Below, piece by piece: positions 1-9,609 of a DNA stretch of 23,252 nt. Made by a program: the position numbers and the translations under genes. Origin of the DNA: Halieaceae bacterium UBA3479 (lineage in GTDB: Bacteria; Pseudomonadota; Gammaproteobacteria; Pseudomonadales; Halieaceae); the NCBI GenBank assembly GCA_002377985.1, contig DFQW01000081.1:13277-36528 (forward strand). Direction: 5' to 3'. Positions within the stretch are counted from its first letter, which is position 1; each line of letters starts with the position of its first letter. Under the pieces are notes generated by a model. It saw only the letters and a program-made list of their open reading frames with translations, was not told the origin of the DNA and searched no databases.

Positions 1-222
1 CATAATGCAAGCAGAGCATACTGGGTTTTTTTTGTGGGTAATCTGTGTGTAAGTTATGCCGTACCGCCGTCGCGAGACCGTAACTCCTTGAGTTATTGCA
101 TAAAAACGCGCATATGCCTGTGAACCATCGAAGTCACAACCAAATTGGCATTCGATAATCGATAGATTGAAAAATTCACAGGGTTCCGGGTTAGGGCGCT
201 ACCGCTACCCGCACCTTCTGAC
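1..222. other. Non-coding region left of argF with small repeats
   Basis: No convincing reading frame lies here. It contains two direct copies of TGTGnGTAA at 33-41 and 44-52, 11 bp apart. Read on the minus strand these are TTACCCACA and TTACACACA, each one base from the DnaA-box consensus TTATnCACA. There is also a perfect inverted repeat TAACTC-CTT-GAGTTA (81-95), the palindrome GCATATGC (110-117), and TCGAT-A-ATCGA (152-162). The region probably holds the 3' end of the argDF transcript and perhaps the control region of a gene beyond the left edge. I see no clear terminator for argF. Confidence 0.5.
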
Positions 223-1131
223 TCAGGGGTTTATCAGAAACTCAAGCAGCGCTTTTTGTGTATGGAGCCGGTTCTCTGCTTCCTGCCAAATCACGGTATC
301 GGGGGCGTCCATCAGATCAGCAGTGATCTCCTCATCGCGGTGAGCGGGCAGACAATGCATGTACAGCGCGCCGGCTGCCGCCTGCTCGAGGAGCTGCCGG
401 TTCAGTTGATAGGGCGCCAGCAATGCGGCGCGCGCTTGCTGCTCTGACTCTTGTCCCATGGACGCCCATACGTCAGTCACGAGCAGATCAGCGCCCAGCA
501 CGGCGCGCTGTGGCGCGCGCTCGATCCTGACGAATCGCGCGCAAGCCTTGAGCAACGCAGGGTCGGGCTCATAACCTTCGGGGCAGGAAACCACCAACTC
601 GAAATCCAGTAATCGTGCGGCATTCATCCACGAATGGCAGACGTTATTACCGTCTCCCAACCAGCAAACCCTGCGTCCGGCAATGTCGCCGCGATGCTCA
701 AAAAATGTTTGCAGGTCAGCAAGGATCTGACACGGATGAAATTCGTCGGTGAGGCCATTGATGACCGGTACACTTGAGAAAGCGGCGAAACGCTCTACGT
801 CGCTATGGGCGTAGGTTCGAATCATGACTGCGTCTACCATCGACGAAATAACCCGGGCGGTGTCTTCAATGGGTTCTCCCCGGCCCAACTGCGTGTCTTG
901 CCCCGACAGAAAGAGCGCAGAGCCTCCCAACTGGGTCATGCCCGCTTCAAAAGAGACTCTCGTTCGGGTCGAGGCCTTGGTGAAAATCATTGCCAGAGAC
1001 TTGCCGCTCAGGCTTGAGGGCTCCGTGCCGGCTTGTCGCAGTGCCTTGAGTTGAATTGCGCGGTGAATCAAGTTCCGAATTTCTTCGGGGGCGAGATCCA
1101 TCAGTGTGAGGAAGTGTCGCGTTTGTGCCAT
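223..1131 (-). CDS. argF: Ornithine carbamoyltransferase
   Basis: Catalyses carbamoyl phosphate + ornithine to citrulline + phosphate in cytoplasmic arginine biosynthesis. At 302 aa it is the usual anabolic length. The carbamoyl-phosphate loop STRTR is at residues 54-58, HPCQ at 132-135, and the ornithine-binding HCLPAHR loop with its cysteine at 259-265; the D-W-SMG motif (DVWASMGQE) is near 220-228. The ATG (1131-1129) overlaps the TAA stop of argD by one base (TAATG), so translation is probably coupled to argD, and both are read from the promoter upstream of argD. The catabolic paralogue ArcB is less likely because of the argD partner and shorter length. No clear terminator follows. Confidence 0.96.
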   Translation of the reverse strand: MAQTRHFLTLMDLAPEEIRNLIHRAIQLKALRQAGTEPSSLSGKSLAMIFTKASTRTRVSFEAGMTQLGGSALFLSGQDTQLGRGEPIEDTARVISSMVDAVMIRTYAHSDVERFAAFSSVPVINGLTDEFHPCQILADLQTFFEHRGDIAGRRVCWLGDGNNVCHSWMNAARLLDFELVVSCPEGYEPDPALLKACARFVRIERAPQRAVLGADLLVTDVWASMGQESEQQARAALLAPYQLNRQLLEQAAAGALYMHCLPAHRDEEITADLMDAPDTVIWQEAENRLHTQKALLEFLINP

Positions 1132-2324
1132 TACAGTCTTTCCTGTTCGGCGATTTCATTGATGACGTCGGCGATGCCGGCGCCCAGTTCTCCGGCCTGT
1201 TCGTGGCTCATTACCAGCGGTGGCAATACGCGGATGGTGTCGCCACCGGCGATATTGAGGAGCAGGCCTCGGTCGAGGCCGCGCCTCACCACGGTGTCGG
1301 TCGAAGTGGCAGGCTGAATGCCAATCATCAGACCCCGGCCGCGAACATCAGCGATCAGCGCGGGATCCGCAATCCGCTGCTGGAGGCCTTCAATCAAGTG
1401 ATGCCGCAGAATCTCCGCCTGCGGCATCAAGTTATCCTCTTTCAGCGCGGTAAGTACCGCCCTGGCTGCGGCGCAGCACAGCGGATTGCCGCCGTACGTT
1501 GAGCCGTGGTCACCCGGGCCCAGCTGTTGGGCGGCCGCACCCCTGGCCATGCACACGCCAATAGGGAGCCCGTTCCCCAGCCCCTTGGCGGTTAACAACA
1601 CATCGGGCACGACCCCCAATTGTTCAAATGCATAGGTGCTTCCACAGCGGCCATTGCCCGTTTGCACCTCGTCGAAGATCAAAAGCCAGTCGTGAGTGGA
1701 GCACAGCGCGCGAAGGCCTTTGAGATAATCGGGTGACAGCGGCCTGATGCCGCCTTCTCCTTGAATGGGTTCTACCATTACCGCTACCACGTCTGTCAGC
1801 GTCTCGCCGAGTTGCTCAATCGCTGTCAGGTCGTTGGCGGGCACCCGGGCGAACCCGTCAAGCAGCGGGCCAAAACCCTGTCGGATTTTGGGGTTGCCGG
1901 TAGCCGACAGCGCACCGAGTGTTCTACCGTGGAACGCCCCTTCAAGCACAATAATCTGGGGCGCCGCTATTCCCTTGCGATCGCCGTATCGTCTCGCCAG
2001 TTTAATGGCGGCCTCGTTGGCCTCCGCGCCTGAATTGCAAAAGAACATGTTTTCCATGCCGGTGGCTTCACTGAGCATCTCGGCAACACTCTCCTGCAAG
2101 CGGATGTGAAAGAGGTTCGAAGTGTGTACCAGCCGTGCGACCTGGTCGGTGACAGCGGCCGTCACGCCGGGATGGTTGTGTCCCAGATTAGTCACTGCGA
2201 TGCCCGAAACGCCATCCAGATAAGCGCGACCGTCGGTGTCGTAAAGCAGTGCGCCCTCTCCATGCGAGAAAGTCACGGGCAGTCGACCGTAGGTCGGCAT
2301 AATGGCGGTGTTCGATTGAGACAT
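1131..2324 (-). CDS. argD: Acetylornithine/succinyldiaminopimelate aminotransferase
   Basis: PLP-dependent class III aminotransferase that converts N-acetylglutamate semialdehyde to N-acetylornithine using glutamate; family members often also serve lysine biosynthesis (DapC activity). With the start chosen here it is 397 aa. The PLP phosphate-binding stretch NSGAEANE is at 97-104, DEVQTG at 218-223, the Schiff-base lysine is K247 in TAKGLGNG, and GSTYGGNPL lies at 274-282. The open frame extends upstream to 2453, but those 43 residues do not resemble the family and contain the promoter. [14 protein letters not shown] fits the family N-terminus. A shorter start at 2300 is possible. It overlaps argF by one base. 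Confidence 0.94.
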   Translation of the reverse strand: MSQSNTAIMPTYGRLPVTFSHGEGALLYDTDGRAYLDGVSGIAVTNLGHNHPGVTAAVTDQVARLVHTSNLFHIRLQESVAEMLSEATGMENMFFCNSGAEANEAAIKLARRYGDRKGIAAPQIIVLEGAFHGRTLGALSATGNPKIRQGFGPLLDGFARVPANDLTAIEQLGETLTDVVAVMVEPIQGEGGIRPLSPDYLKGLRALCSTHDWLLIFDEVQTGNGRCGSTYAFEQLGVVPDVLLTAKGLGNGLPIGVCMARGAAAQQLGPGDHGSTYGGNPLCCAAARAVLTALKEDNLMPQAEILRHHLIEGLQQRIADPALIADVRGRGLMIGIQPATSTDTVVRRGLDRGLLLNIAGGDTIRVLPPLVMSHEQAGELGAGIADVINEIAEQERL

Positions 2325-2358
2325 TGAAAACAGCGATCTGTCGGTTTGAAGGGTGCCA

Positions 2359-2386
2359 AGATTAGCGAAGCGCTGTCCCGAGTCAA
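2359..2386 (-). promoter_or_regulatory. Probable sigma70 promoter for argD-argF
   Basis: On the minus strand a -35 TTGACT (2386-2381) is followed after 16 bases by a -10 TAATCT (2364-2359). Transcription would start near 2352, about 28 bases before the argD ATG. The odd-centred inverted repeat GTTTA-A-TAAAC (2391-2401) sits just upstream of the -35 box and could be an operator half. I do not see a convincing ARG box for ArgR. Confidence 0.55.
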
Positions 2387-2490
2387 ATGTGTTTAATAAA
2401 CGGTCTCCGCCTGACCCTCTCCTCGTATTACAATAGCCCCCATCGAAATTCACCGAAGAAAGCTAAACGCACCCATCTACGGAGCACGCT

Positions 2491-2817
2491 ATGGACATCA
2501 TGGACACGATTCGCGAGCAGATCGAAGGCAATCGGATTATCCTTTATATGAAGGGTTCGCCCAACCAGCCGCAGTGCGGTTTTTCCGCCAGGACAGTGCA
2601 GGCACTCATGTCCTGTGGCGAGCGGTTCGCCTATGTGGATGTGTTGAGCAACCCCGAGATCCGCGCCAACCTTCCTGCCTATGCTAACTGGCCGACGTTT
2701 CCCCAGCTTTGGGTGGATGGCGAGTTGATTGGTGGCTGCGACATTGTTTGCGATATGGAGGCCTCGGGAGAGTTGAAGGCGCTGGTCAGCGGCGGTTCGG
2801 AAGACGCTGGGTCCTGA
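2491..2817 (+). CDS. grxD: Monothiol CGFS glutaredoxin (Grx4 type)
   Basis: A 108-aa single-domain glutaredoxin with the CGFS active site at residues 29-32, the conserved lysine K21 before it, the cis-proline motif WPTFPQLW at 68-75, and GGCD at 82-85, which binds glutathione. CGFS glutaredoxins hold a bridging [2Fe-2S] cluster with glutathione and take part in Fe-S cluster delivery rather than disulphide reduction. The first ATG is supported by GGAG at 2481-2484, six bases upstream; a second ATG lies three codons in. It diverges from argD, and its stop is only 10 bases from proA, so it probably leads that transcript. Confidence 0.96.
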   Translation: MDIMDTIREQIEGNRIILYMKGSPNQPQCGFSARTVQALMSCGERFAYVDVLSNPEIRANLPAYANWPTFPQLWVDGELIGGCDIVCDMEASGELKALVSGGSEDAGS

Positions 2818-2827
2818 GCCGGGGGCG

Positions 2828-4105
2828 TTGATACGGGAACCGTTAGCGGTGCAAGTCGGTCAGCTCATCACTGATATGGCGCAGGCTGCCCGGGAGGCAT
2901 CGCGCGGCGTGGCGAGCGCTCCTGTGGCGCAGCGTAACGACGCCTTGCTGGCTATTCGGCAGGAGATCATCAGCAGTCGCGACAGCCTATTGGCGGCTAA
3001 CGAAGCCGATCTGGTGTCGGCGCGCCGGCTCGAGTTAGATGAACCTCTCATCGATCGTCTGGCGCTGAATCCGGCGCGCCTCGATGCGCTGGAAGAGGGT
3101 TTAGAGCAGGTGGCGTCGTTACCCGATCCCATTGGTGCCATTGAGCACTTGCGCAAAATGCCCTCGGGTATCGAAGTCGGGACGATGCGCGTTCCATTGG
3201 GCGTTATTGCCATCATTTTCGAGTCACGGCCCAACGTGACTGTTGAGGCGGCGGCGTTGTGTCTGAAGGCGGGCAACGCGGTCCTGCTGCGGGGTGGTTC
3301 TGAGGCCATTCACTCCAACATCAAGCTGGGGGAATTGATTGGCCGCGGGCTTGCCAAGGTTGGATTGCCCACAGCCTCGGCACAGGTGGTTCCAGTGGTC
3401 GACCGGGATGCAGTGGGAGCACTACTTAACTTGCCTGAGTATATCGATCTGGTAGTGCCACGGGGTGGCAAGGGTTTGATAGCAAGGGTGTCAGAGGAAA
3501 GCCGTGTTCCGGTGTTGAAGCATCTCGATGGTATTTGTCATGTGTTTATCGATCGAGACGCAGATCCCGAGAAAGCCATGGCGATTGCGATTAATGCCAA
3601 AACCCAACGCTACAGTACCTGCAATACCATGGAGACACTGCTGGTGGCGCGTGAGCAGGCTTCGCTTTTACCTCGATTGGTCAGGGCTATGCAGGAACAT
3701 GGCGTTGAGGTGCGAGGATGTCCGGCATCTCGTAGTGCGGCGCCAGACATTCTGGTCAGCGCAGAGGAAGCGGATTGGGGAACAGAATATCTGGCCCCCA
3801 TTTTGTCAGTGCGGGTGGTGGCAGACGTGGAAGAGGCGATGGCGCACATCGCGCGCTATGGCTCAGATCATACTGAGAGTATCGTCACTGAAAACAGCGA
3901 GACTGCCGCACGATTTTTGCGGGAAGTCGATTCCAGCTCTGTTATGCACAACGCATCGACCCGGTTCGCTGACGGTTTCGAGTACGGGCTGGGGGCAGAG
4001 ATAGGGATCTCTACCGACAAGCTGCATGCCCGGGGCCCGGTTGGCCTAGAAGGGCTGACCTCACGAAAATATATCGTCAAAGGTGACGGACATATTCGGC
4101 AATGA
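2828..4105 (+). CDS. proA: Gamma-glutamyl phosphate reductase
   Basis: NADPH-dependent reduction of glutamyl-5-phosphate to glutamate-5-semialdehyde, the second step of proline synthesis. An aldehyde dehydrogenase-fold protein of 425 aa as drawn. The catalytic cysteine is C265 in [10 protein letters not shown]. Family blocks FESRPNV (131-137), GGSEAIHSN (156-164), PRGGKGLI (211-218) and [12 protein letters not shown] (231-242) are all present. The start is uncertain: a TTG at 2828 is drawn, but GTG at 2849 or ATG at 2876 would also match the family N-terminus and none has a strong Shine-Dalgarno sequence. It ends with a 4-base ATGA overlap with nadD. proB is not in the window. Confidence 0.95.
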   Translation: MIREPLAVQVGQLITDMAQAAREASRGVASAPVAQRNDALLAIRQEIISSRDSLLAANEADLVSARRLELDEPLIDRLALNPARLDALEEGLEQVASLPDPIGAIEHLRKMPSGIEVGTMRVPLGVIAIIFESRPNVTVEAAALCLKAGNAVLLRGGSEAIHSNIKLGELIGRGLAKVGLPTASAQVVPVVDRDAVGALLNLPEYIDLVVPRGGKGLIARVSEESRVPVLKHLDGICHVFIDRDADPEKAMAIAINAKTQRYSTCNTMETLLVAREQASLLPRLVRAMQEHGVEVRGCPASRSAAPDILVSAEEADWGTEYLAPILSVRVVADVEEAMAHIARYGSDHTESIVTENSETAARFLREVDSSSVMHNASTRFADGFEYGLGAEIGISTDKLHARGPVGLEGLTSRKYIVKGDGHIRQ

Positions 4106-4767
4106 GGTCGCCACGGGTGACTGAAAGTCATCGTGCGCGAGGGTTGTTGGGTGGCGCTTTTGACCCCGTTCATATCGGACATCTGCGTGGCGCGATGGCG
4201 GTACGCGACGCGCTGGGGTTGGATCGTGTCGATCTTATTCCGGCGGCACAGTCCCCCTTGAAGGACCAGAGTATGGTGAGCGCGGAGCATCGGCTTGAGA
4301 TGTTGCGCTTGGCCATCAATGGTGTTTCCGGACTGGGCGTCGACGGCCGCGAGCTCGATCGCTCGGGTCCCTCGTTTTCGGTTGATACGCTGTTGGCCAT
4401 CCGGCGAGAAGTGGGTGCGGACTGCCCGCTGCTGTGGATTATGGGCACCGATATCCTCCCGAGCTTACCCAAATGGTCCCGGTGGGATCAGCTCCTCGAC
4501 CTAGCGCACATCGTTTTGCTGGAAAGGCCGGGAGCCGCGGCCCCGCCAGAAACAGTCACTGATTGGATATCGCGGCATCTGGTGGCTCCCGACTGGGCTC
4601 TGACTCATCCGGCCGGGGGCATTGTGAGATTACATCAGCCGCTGCTGGATGTTTCGTCCTCCCAAATCCGAGACCTTTTTGCAGCGGGTCGAGACCCGCG
4701 TTTTCTGATCCCTTCCGCCGTAATGGAGTATATTGCTACCCATGACCTGTTTGCCCCATCTCCATGA
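4102..4767 (+). CDS. nadD: Nicotinate-mononucleotide adenylyltransferase
   Basis: Transfers AMP from ATP to nicotinate mononucleotide, giving deamido-NAD in NAD synthesis. A Rossmann-type nucleotidyltransferase of 221 aa. The N-terminal [11 protein letters not shown] (17-27) is the (H/T)xGH ATP motif; MGTD with the following SLPKW (114-124) is the family's mid-protein block; SSSQIR (185-190) is the C-terminal nucleotide-binding motif (usually ISSTxIR). The ATG overlaps the proA stop as ATGA, and the nadD stop overlaps the rsfS ATG the same way. The proA-nadD-rsfS-rlmH order is what I recall from Pseudomonas, in contrast to the enteric holA-nadD order. Confidence 0.96.
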   Translation: MRSPRVTESHRARGLLGGAFDPVHIGHLRGAMAVRDALGLDRVDLIPAAQSPLKDQSMVSAEHRLEMLRLAINGVSGLGVDGRELDRSGPSFSVDTLLAIRREVGADCPLLWIMGTDILPSLPKWSRWDQLLDLAHIVLLERPGAAAPPETVTDWISRHLVAPDWALTHPAGGIVRLHQPLLDVSSSQIRDLFAAGRDPRFLIPSAVMEYIATHDLFAPSP

Positions 4768-5132
4768 CTACTGAAAACGATGCCGAAGCAGCCGTTAACC
4801 GATTACTGGACACGACCCGGGCGGCATTGGATGATTTAAAAGCGCTGGAACCGATCGTTCTTGATGTCCGAGACCTGAGTTCAGTCATGGACTGGATGGT
4901 AGTAGCCAGCGGAACTTCCAGCCGTCACGTTAAGTCACTCGCCGATAACGTTCTGATGAAAGCCAAGGAGCAAGGCATTCGACCTGTGGGCGTGGAGGGA
5001 GAACGCGTCGGTGAGTGGGTGCTCGTCGATTTTGGTGATGTGGTCGTTCACGTTATGCAGCCCGCTATCAGGAGCTTTTACGATCTGGAGCGCCTGTGGT
5101 CAGTACAGGCGTCTCAACCGCAGGAACTCTAG
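4764..5132 (+). CDS. rsfS: Ribosomal silencing factor RsfS
   Basis: A 122-aa member of the Iojap/RsfS family, which binds ribosomal protein uL14 on the large subunit and blocks subunit joining in slow growth or starvation. Recognised by [17 protein letters not shown] (44-60), [16 protein letters not shown] (83-98) and [10 protein letters not shown] (103-112), which form the conserved core. The ATG shares four bases with the nadD stop. The stop TAG at 5130-5132 overlaps the GTG of rlmH by one base (TAGTG). No independent ribosome-binding site is evident, so translation is probably coupled to nadD. Confidence 0.95.
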   Translation: MTTENDAEAAVNRLLDTTRAALDDLKALEPIVLDVRDLSSVMDWMVVASGTSSRHVKSLADNVLMKAKEQGIRPVGVEGERVGEWVLVDFGDVVVHVMQPAIRSFYDLERLWSVQASQPQEL

Positions 5133-5602
5133 TGCGAGTCCGCGTGCTGGCGGTGGGCAATAAAATGCCCGTGTGGGTCGAGCAGGGTGTGGCCGAGTAC
5201 AGCCGACGAATGCCGAGAGAAATCAGCGTGGAATGGCTGGACCTGCCGCTGGCAAAGCGCGGTACCGGATCGGCCGACAGCTATCGAAAACAGGAAGCGG
5301 AATTCATTCAGTCTAAGTTGAACCAGGATGAAGATCTGATCGCGCTGGACGTACAAGGCCAGGCGGTCAGCACCGAGAAGATTGCTGACCGATTGGCAGA
5401 TTGGCAGATGCGGGGACGTCGGGTTTGCCTCGTAATCGGCGGGCCTGACGGTTTGCACCAGAGTCTACTCAGTATGGCTTCTGAGCGGTGGTCTTTTGGG
5501 CGCATGACGCTACCGCACACCCTGATTCGCGTCATTTTGGCCGAACAACTCTACCGGGCCTGGTCGCTCCAAAGTGGCCATCCCTATCATCGGGCTACCT
5601 GA
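5132..5602 (+). CDS. rlmH: 23S rRNA (pseudouridine1915-N3)-methyltransferase RlmH
   Basis: SPOUT-family methyltransferase that methylates pseudouridine 1915 in helix 69 of 23S rRNA using SAM. The SAM-knot motifs IGGPDG (102-107) and LPHTLIRVILAEQLYRAW (127-144) and the C-terminal HPYHR (150-154) are intact. The longest frame opens at 5096, but the GTG at 5132 gives MRVRVLAVGNKMP, matching the family start and length (156 aa, against about 155 in E. coli). AGGA at 5122-5125 lies six bases before it. One-base overlaps join it to rsfS (TAGTG) and to mrdA (TGATG). Confidence 0.96.
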   Translation: MRVRVLAVGNKMPVWVEQGVAEYSRRMPREISVEWLDLPLAKRGTGSADSYRKQEAEFIQSKLNQDEDLIALDVQGQAVSTEKIADRLADWQMRGRRVCLVIGGPDGLHQSLLSMASERWSFGRMTLPHTLIRVILAEQLYRAWSLQSGHPYHRAT

Positions 5603-7449
5603 TGGCCGGATCTTTGGGCGCCATGCGCGACACGCGCCGGGAGTGGTCGATCAACCGTGCCCGATTGATTGCCGCACTGATTGGCATCGGTTTGCTATTG
5701 ACGATATTGGTTTACCGGTACTACTCCCTGCAAATTGTCCAACACGAGGCGTTTCTGACCCAATCTGACCGGAATCGAATTCGCGTAGAGGTCATTCCTC
5801 CCACCAGAGGAGAAATTGTAGATCGCAAAGGGCGATTGCTGGCGACGAACCAGCCGACTTACGTGGTAGGGGTGATCGCTGAGCGCGCAACCGATCTGGC
5901 CCTGCTGACAGAGGATCTTAGAGAGCGATTGGCGCTGTCTGAGGATGAGCTTGAGGCGTTCAGGGAGCGGCTCGCGCAGCGAAGGCCGTTCGAGACGGTG
6001 CCCATCAAAGTGGGCCTGAATGACAGCGCACTGGCGACCGTCGCCGTTGATTTGCATCAACTGCCCGGCGTGGTGGTCGAGGCGCAATTGACCCGACACT
6101 ACCCCTTTGCTCAATTACTAAGCCACGTCCTTGGATACGTCGGCAGGATCAGCTCTGAAGATCTCGACGCTCTGGATGACGACCGTTATCGTGGAACGCT
6201 ACATACGGGGAAAGTGGGCCTGGAGAAACGATATGAACCCTTGCTGCATGGTCAACCCGGTTTTCAGCATGTAGAGACTAACGCCCACGGGCGACTGCTC
6301 CGGGTGCTGGAAAAGCAGCCGCCACAGTCCGGCAAGGATTTACGCCTGTATCTCGATTTGGATTTACAGCGTGTCGCGGCCGAGGCCCTTGGCGAGCAAC
6401 GTGGAGCGGTGGTAGCCCTTGATCCCCTCAATGGCGGGGTTCTGGCGATGGTGTCTAATCCCAGTTATGACGCCAATTTATTCGTGGAGGGGATCAGCTA
6501 CAGCGCTTACGGTGCGCTCAGAAACTCCATGGATACCCCGTTGTTGAACCGGGCCGTACAGGGGCAGTATCCCCCGGGTTCAACGGTCAAGCCGCTGTTG
6601 GCGCTGGGTGGGTTGTCGCGAGACTTTATTACCACGACGACGACGGTGAGGGACCCCGGCTGGTATCGCATTCCGGGGGATGATCGTCGCTACCGGGATT
6701 GGACGTTGCGAGTCAGGGGTGGAGGACACGCTGAGCAGGTCGACATGAGAATGGCAATCGCCGAGTCCTGCGATACCTATTACTACGATCTCGCTTACCG
6801 GATGGGCATCGATACCATGGCCGATGTCCTTAAACCTTTTGGTTTGGGTCGAACAACGGGCATCGATACCACCGGCGAGCAGGGTGGGATACTGCCAAGT
6901 ACCCGATGGAAGCGCGAGGCAATGGGAGAGGCCTGGTTTCCCGGAGAGACTCTTAGCGCGGGTATTGGGCAGGGGTATATGTTGGCGACACCGTTACAGC
7001 TTGCACAGGCGGCCATGGTGGTGGCCAATCGGGGGACCAGCTTTGTGCCGGCCATTGTGCATCGGGTTGGAGAACTGACGGTGGGTGGGGTGCCGCGTGA
7101 ACCGCTGAAAATGGATGCGGAGGACTGGCAGGCGGTCATCGCTGGTATGGTCGATGTGGTGCACTCCAAACGAGGCACCGCCGCCAGTATTGCTCGAGGG
7201 ATGAGTTACCAAATGGCGTCCAAGACGGGGACGTCTCAAGTGATCGGTATCGCGCAAGATGCCATTTACGAAGAGGATAAGGTGAGCGAGCGCAACCGTA
7301 ATCATGGTCTCTTTATCGCTTTTGCGCCGGCGGAAAATCCGCGCATTGTGGTTGCGGTGATTGCCGAGAACGGCGGTGGCAGTAGCGCCGCCACGCCAAT
7401 TGCTCGCCGGGTCATCGATACCTGGTTAAACGAGCTCAGCGATGTCTGA
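5602..7449 (+). CDS. mrdA: Penicillin-binding protein 2 (elongation transpeptidase)
   Basis: Class B PBP, the DD-transpeptidase of the rod-shape elongation complex, partnered by RodA. It is 615 aa from the chosen start. Residues about 20-40 form one membrane helix, followed by the dimerisation domain with PPTRGEIVDRKGRLLA (66-81). The transpeptidase domain has the serine motif STVK (327-330), SCD in the SxN position (389-391) and KTGTSQ (541-546). The frame opens earlier at 5488, but the ATG at 5602 overlaps the rlmH stop by one base (TGATG) and gives a short cytoplasmic tail as expected. Another ATG at 5623 is possible. It overlaps rodA by 8 bases, consistent with making the pair in equal amounts. 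Confidence 0.96.
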   Translation: MAGSLGAMRDTRREWSINRARLIAALIGIGLLLTILVYRYYSLQIVQHEAFLTQSDRNRIRVEVIPPTRGEIVDRKGRLLATNQPTYVVGVIAERATDLALLTEDLRERLALSEDELEAFRERLAQRRPFETVPIKVGLNDSALATVAVDLHQLPGVVVEAQLTRHYPFAQLLSHVLGYVGRISSEDLDALDDDRYRGTLHTGKVGLEKRYEPLLHGQPGFQHVETNAHGRLLRVLEKQPPQSGKDLRLYLDLDLQRVAAEALGEQRGAVVALDPLNGGVLAMVSNPSYDANLFVEGISYSAYGALRNSMDTPLLNRAVQGQYPPGSTVKPLLALGGLSRDFITTTTTVRDPGWYRIPGDDRRYRDWTLRVRGGGHAEQVDMRMAIAESCDTYYYDLAYRMGIDTMADVLKPFGLGRTTGIDTTGEQGGILPSTRWKREAMGEAWFPGETLSAGIGQGYMLATPLQLAQAAMVVANRGTSFVPAIVHRVGELTVGGVPREPLKMDAEDWQAVIAGMVDVVHSKRGTAASIARGMSYQMASKTGTSQVIGIAQDAIYEEDKVSERNRNHGLFIAFAPAENPRIVVAVIAENGGGSSAATPIARRVIDTWLNELSDV

Positions 7450-8581
7450 TTACGCACGCTACCTCGACGATTCGCAGCGATCTTTTGCGCGACCGAGGAC
7501 ACTGGCAGAGTGGTTGCATCTCGACCTGATGTTATTACTGCCGCTGTGTCTCATCATGGGGCTTGGCCTGCTGGTGCTGTTCAGCGCCTCGGACGGCGAT
7601 TGGGATACGGTCAACCGGCAGCTACGTAACTTGGTTGTTGGTTGGGGCGCATTACTGGTTGCGGCTCAGGTGCGGATCGATACGATTCAGCGTTGGAGCC
7701 CTGTCCTGTACTTGTTTGCATTGGGATTATTGTTGCTGGTGCTTTGGTTCGGGGTGGGTGCCAAGGGCGCGCAGCGCTGGCTGAGTCTCGGGATAATCCG
7801 GTTTCAGCCCTCAGAGCTCATGAAAATAGCGATGCCTCTGGCGGTGGCTTTCTGGGTGGTGCGCGCTGGTTTGCCACCACGCTTAAGTGTCATCGCGGTG
7901 GCCCTGCTGATTATTGCGGGACCCGCGGTAGTAATTGCGCTGCAACCTGACCTCGGCACCGCCCTGCTGGTCGCGGCCAGTGGTGCCTTTGTCATTTTCA
8001 TGGCGGGTATCAGCTGGTGGCAGATCGCGGCGGGCATCCTCGCTGCGCTGGCCGCCATTTGGCCTGCCTGGCTGTTCGTTTTGAGGGACTATCAGAAGCA
8101 GCGGATCATGACCCTGTTTGACCCCGAGGCTGACAAGTTGGGTGCAGGGTGGAATATCATTCAGTCGAAGACAGCAATTGGATCCGGGGGGTGGTCTGGC
8201 AAGGGGTGGATGCAGGGTACCCAGTCTCATCTCGATTTTTTACCCGAAAGCCAAACTGACTTTATCATCGCGGTGTTGGCTGAGGAGTGGGGTTTTCGCG
8301 GGGTTCTCTGCCTGCTCGCGCTTTATGGTCTTGTCGTTGCGAGAGGTTTGTGGATCAGCCTGACGGCCCAGAGCACCTACGGCCGACTGCTCGCCAGCGC
8401 GATTACGCTTACCTTCTGTGTTTATATCGTGGTCAATATGGGTATGGTTGCGGGGCTGTTGCCTGTAGTCGGCGTGCCACTACCTTTTGTCAGCTTCGGC
8501 GGCACCGCCATCGTTACACTGATGTTGGGTTTCGGTATCCTCACCGCAATCAGCACTGAAAAAAGGATTATTTCTCAATGA
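7442..8581 (+). CDS. rodA: SEDS peptidoglycan glycosyltransferase RodA
   Basis: Polytopic inner-membrane SEDS protein that polymerises lipid II glycan strands for cell elongation with PBP2. At 379 aa it has about ten hydrophobic segments. Typical SEDS motifs are LQPDLGTALL (167-176), the loop FLPESQTDFIIAVLAEEWG (266-284) containing the aspartate equivalent to the catalytic Asp (D273 here), and PLPFVSFGG (346-354). FtsW is excluded by the mrdA partner and the RodA-like loop. Its ATG lies inside the end of mrdA (8-base overlap) and its stop overlaps the mltB ATG (ATGA). Confidence 0.95.
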   Translation: MSDYARYLDDSQRSFARPRTLAEWLHLDLMLLLPLCLIMGLGLLVLFSASDGDWDTVNRQLRNLVVGWGALLVAAQVRIDTIQRWSPVLYLFALGLLLLVLWFGVGAKGAQRWLSLGIIRFQPSELMKIAMPLAVAFWVVRAGLPPRLSVIAVALLIIAGPAVVIALQPDLGTALLVAASGAFVIFMAGISWWQIAAGILAALAAIWPAWLFVLRDYQKQRIMTLFDPEADKLGAGWNIIQSKTAIGSGGWSGKGWMQGTQSHLDFLPESQTDFIIAVLAEEWGFRGVLCLLALYGLVVARGLWISLTAQSTYGRLLASAITLTFCVYIVVNMGMVAGLLPVVGVPLPFVSFGGTAIVTLMLGFGILTAISTEKRIISQ

Positions 8582-9609
8582 GGCCACTGTTCTGCACCCC
8601 GCGGGCGCGACGCGGGAGGATCCCCTTCGCGCCCATCTTGCTTTGGGTGCTGTCGGGAGGCCTGATCGTGCCCGACGCGGGGGCCGGCGCGTATACCGAC
8701 CGGCCGGCTGCTCTTGAGGTAATCCGATCCGCCGAGCGTGCGGGCGTCGATGCCGTCTGGTCTGCGGATTTATTGAGTGCCGCAGAGCGGCAGCAATCGA
8801 TTCTCGATGCCATTGCCCGGCCCGCTGAAAAAACCAAGCCATGGCACCAGTATCGACAGATCTTTATTACCCCACGACGTGTCGAAGAGGGCGTCGACTT
8901 CTGGGATCAGCATGCAGCGGTGCTGGACAGTGTGTCGGCTACTACCGGCGTGCCGTCGGAAGTAATCGTTGCCATTATTGGTGTTGAGACGTTCTACGGC
9001 AGGATTACGGGCAGCTATAGGGTAATTGATGCGCTGGCGACGTTGGCATTTGACTACCCCAAGAGATCGACTTTTTTTACCGGTGAACTCGAGGCATTTC
9101 TCTTGCTGGCTTGGGAGTCGGGTAAAGATCCCCTTGCTTTAAAAGGCTCTTATGCCGGCGCAATGGGGTACGGTCAGTTTATGCCCTCGAGTTATCGCGC
9201 ATACGCCAAGAGTTACGACGGTGAAGGCGCGCCCGATATTTGGGATAACCCCGCTGATGCCATCAGTAGCGTGGGCAACTATTTGCGAGAACACGGTTGG
9301 CGTGATGGCGAGGGTGTCTTGGTGTCGGCGACCGTCACTGATCCGGCGCCCGAGCTGTTTGACCATGGCTTGAAGCCCACTCAGAGCGTTGCTCACTGGG
9401 TCGCGATGGGGATGGTGCCCGCTGAAGCGGTTGCCCAAGACGAAATGGCAACGCCTATCAGTCTGGAGGCTGAAGACGGCAGTGTCTATTGGTTGGGCTT
9501 GCAAAATTTTTATGTGATCACTCGCTATAACCACAGTGCGATGTATGCCATGGCAGTCTGGGAGCTCAGTCAGTCAATCGCGGCCTCTCGTCGGGAGAAG
9601 GCGCGTTGA
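8578..9609 (+). CDS. mltB: Lytic murein transglycosylase B
   Basis: Family 3 lytic transglycosylase that cleaves MurNAc-GlcNAc bonds in peptidoglycan with 1,6-anhydro product formation, acting in the periplasm. It is 343 aa. The N-terminus has a basic region (RARRGR), a hydrophobic stretch at 17-30 and a likely signal-peptidase site after DAGAGA near 38. No lipobox is seen, unlike E. coli MltB, so it may be soluble as the Pseudomonas SltB types are. The catalytic glutamate is E137 in IIGVETFYG; MGYGQFMPSS (196-205) is the family substrate-groove motif. AAAAGGA at 8561-8567 is a usable ribosome-binding site. It overlaps rodA by ATGA and rlpA by TTGA. Confidence 0.93.
   Translation: MRPLFCTPRARRGRIPFAPILLWVLSGGLIVPDAGAGAYTDRPAALEVIRSAERAGVDAVWSADLLSAAERQQSILDAIARPAEKTKPWHQYRQIFITPRRVEEGVDFWDQHAAVLDSVSATTGVPSEVIVAIIGVETFYGRITGSYRVIDALATLAFDYPKRSTFFTGELEAFLLLAWESGKDPLALKGSYAGAMGYGQFMPSSYRAYAKSYDGEGAPDIWDNPADAISSVGNYLREHGWRDGEGVLVSATVTDPAPELFDHGLKPTQSVAHWVAMGMVPAEAVAQDEMATPISLEAEDGSVYWLGLQNFYVITRYNHSAMYAMAVWELSQSIAASRREKAR

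Noticed and set aside
2429..2434. TACAAT as the -10 of a grxD promoter
   Set aside because: A fair -10 hexamer, but no acceptable -35 lies 16-18 bases upstream; CTGACC (2411-2416) is only 12 bases away. Not listed as a promoter.
2325..2453. Extended N-terminus of ArgD from the upstream ATG
   Set aside because: The 43 extra residues do not resemble aminotransferases and overlap the likely promoter; the start at 2324 fits the family.
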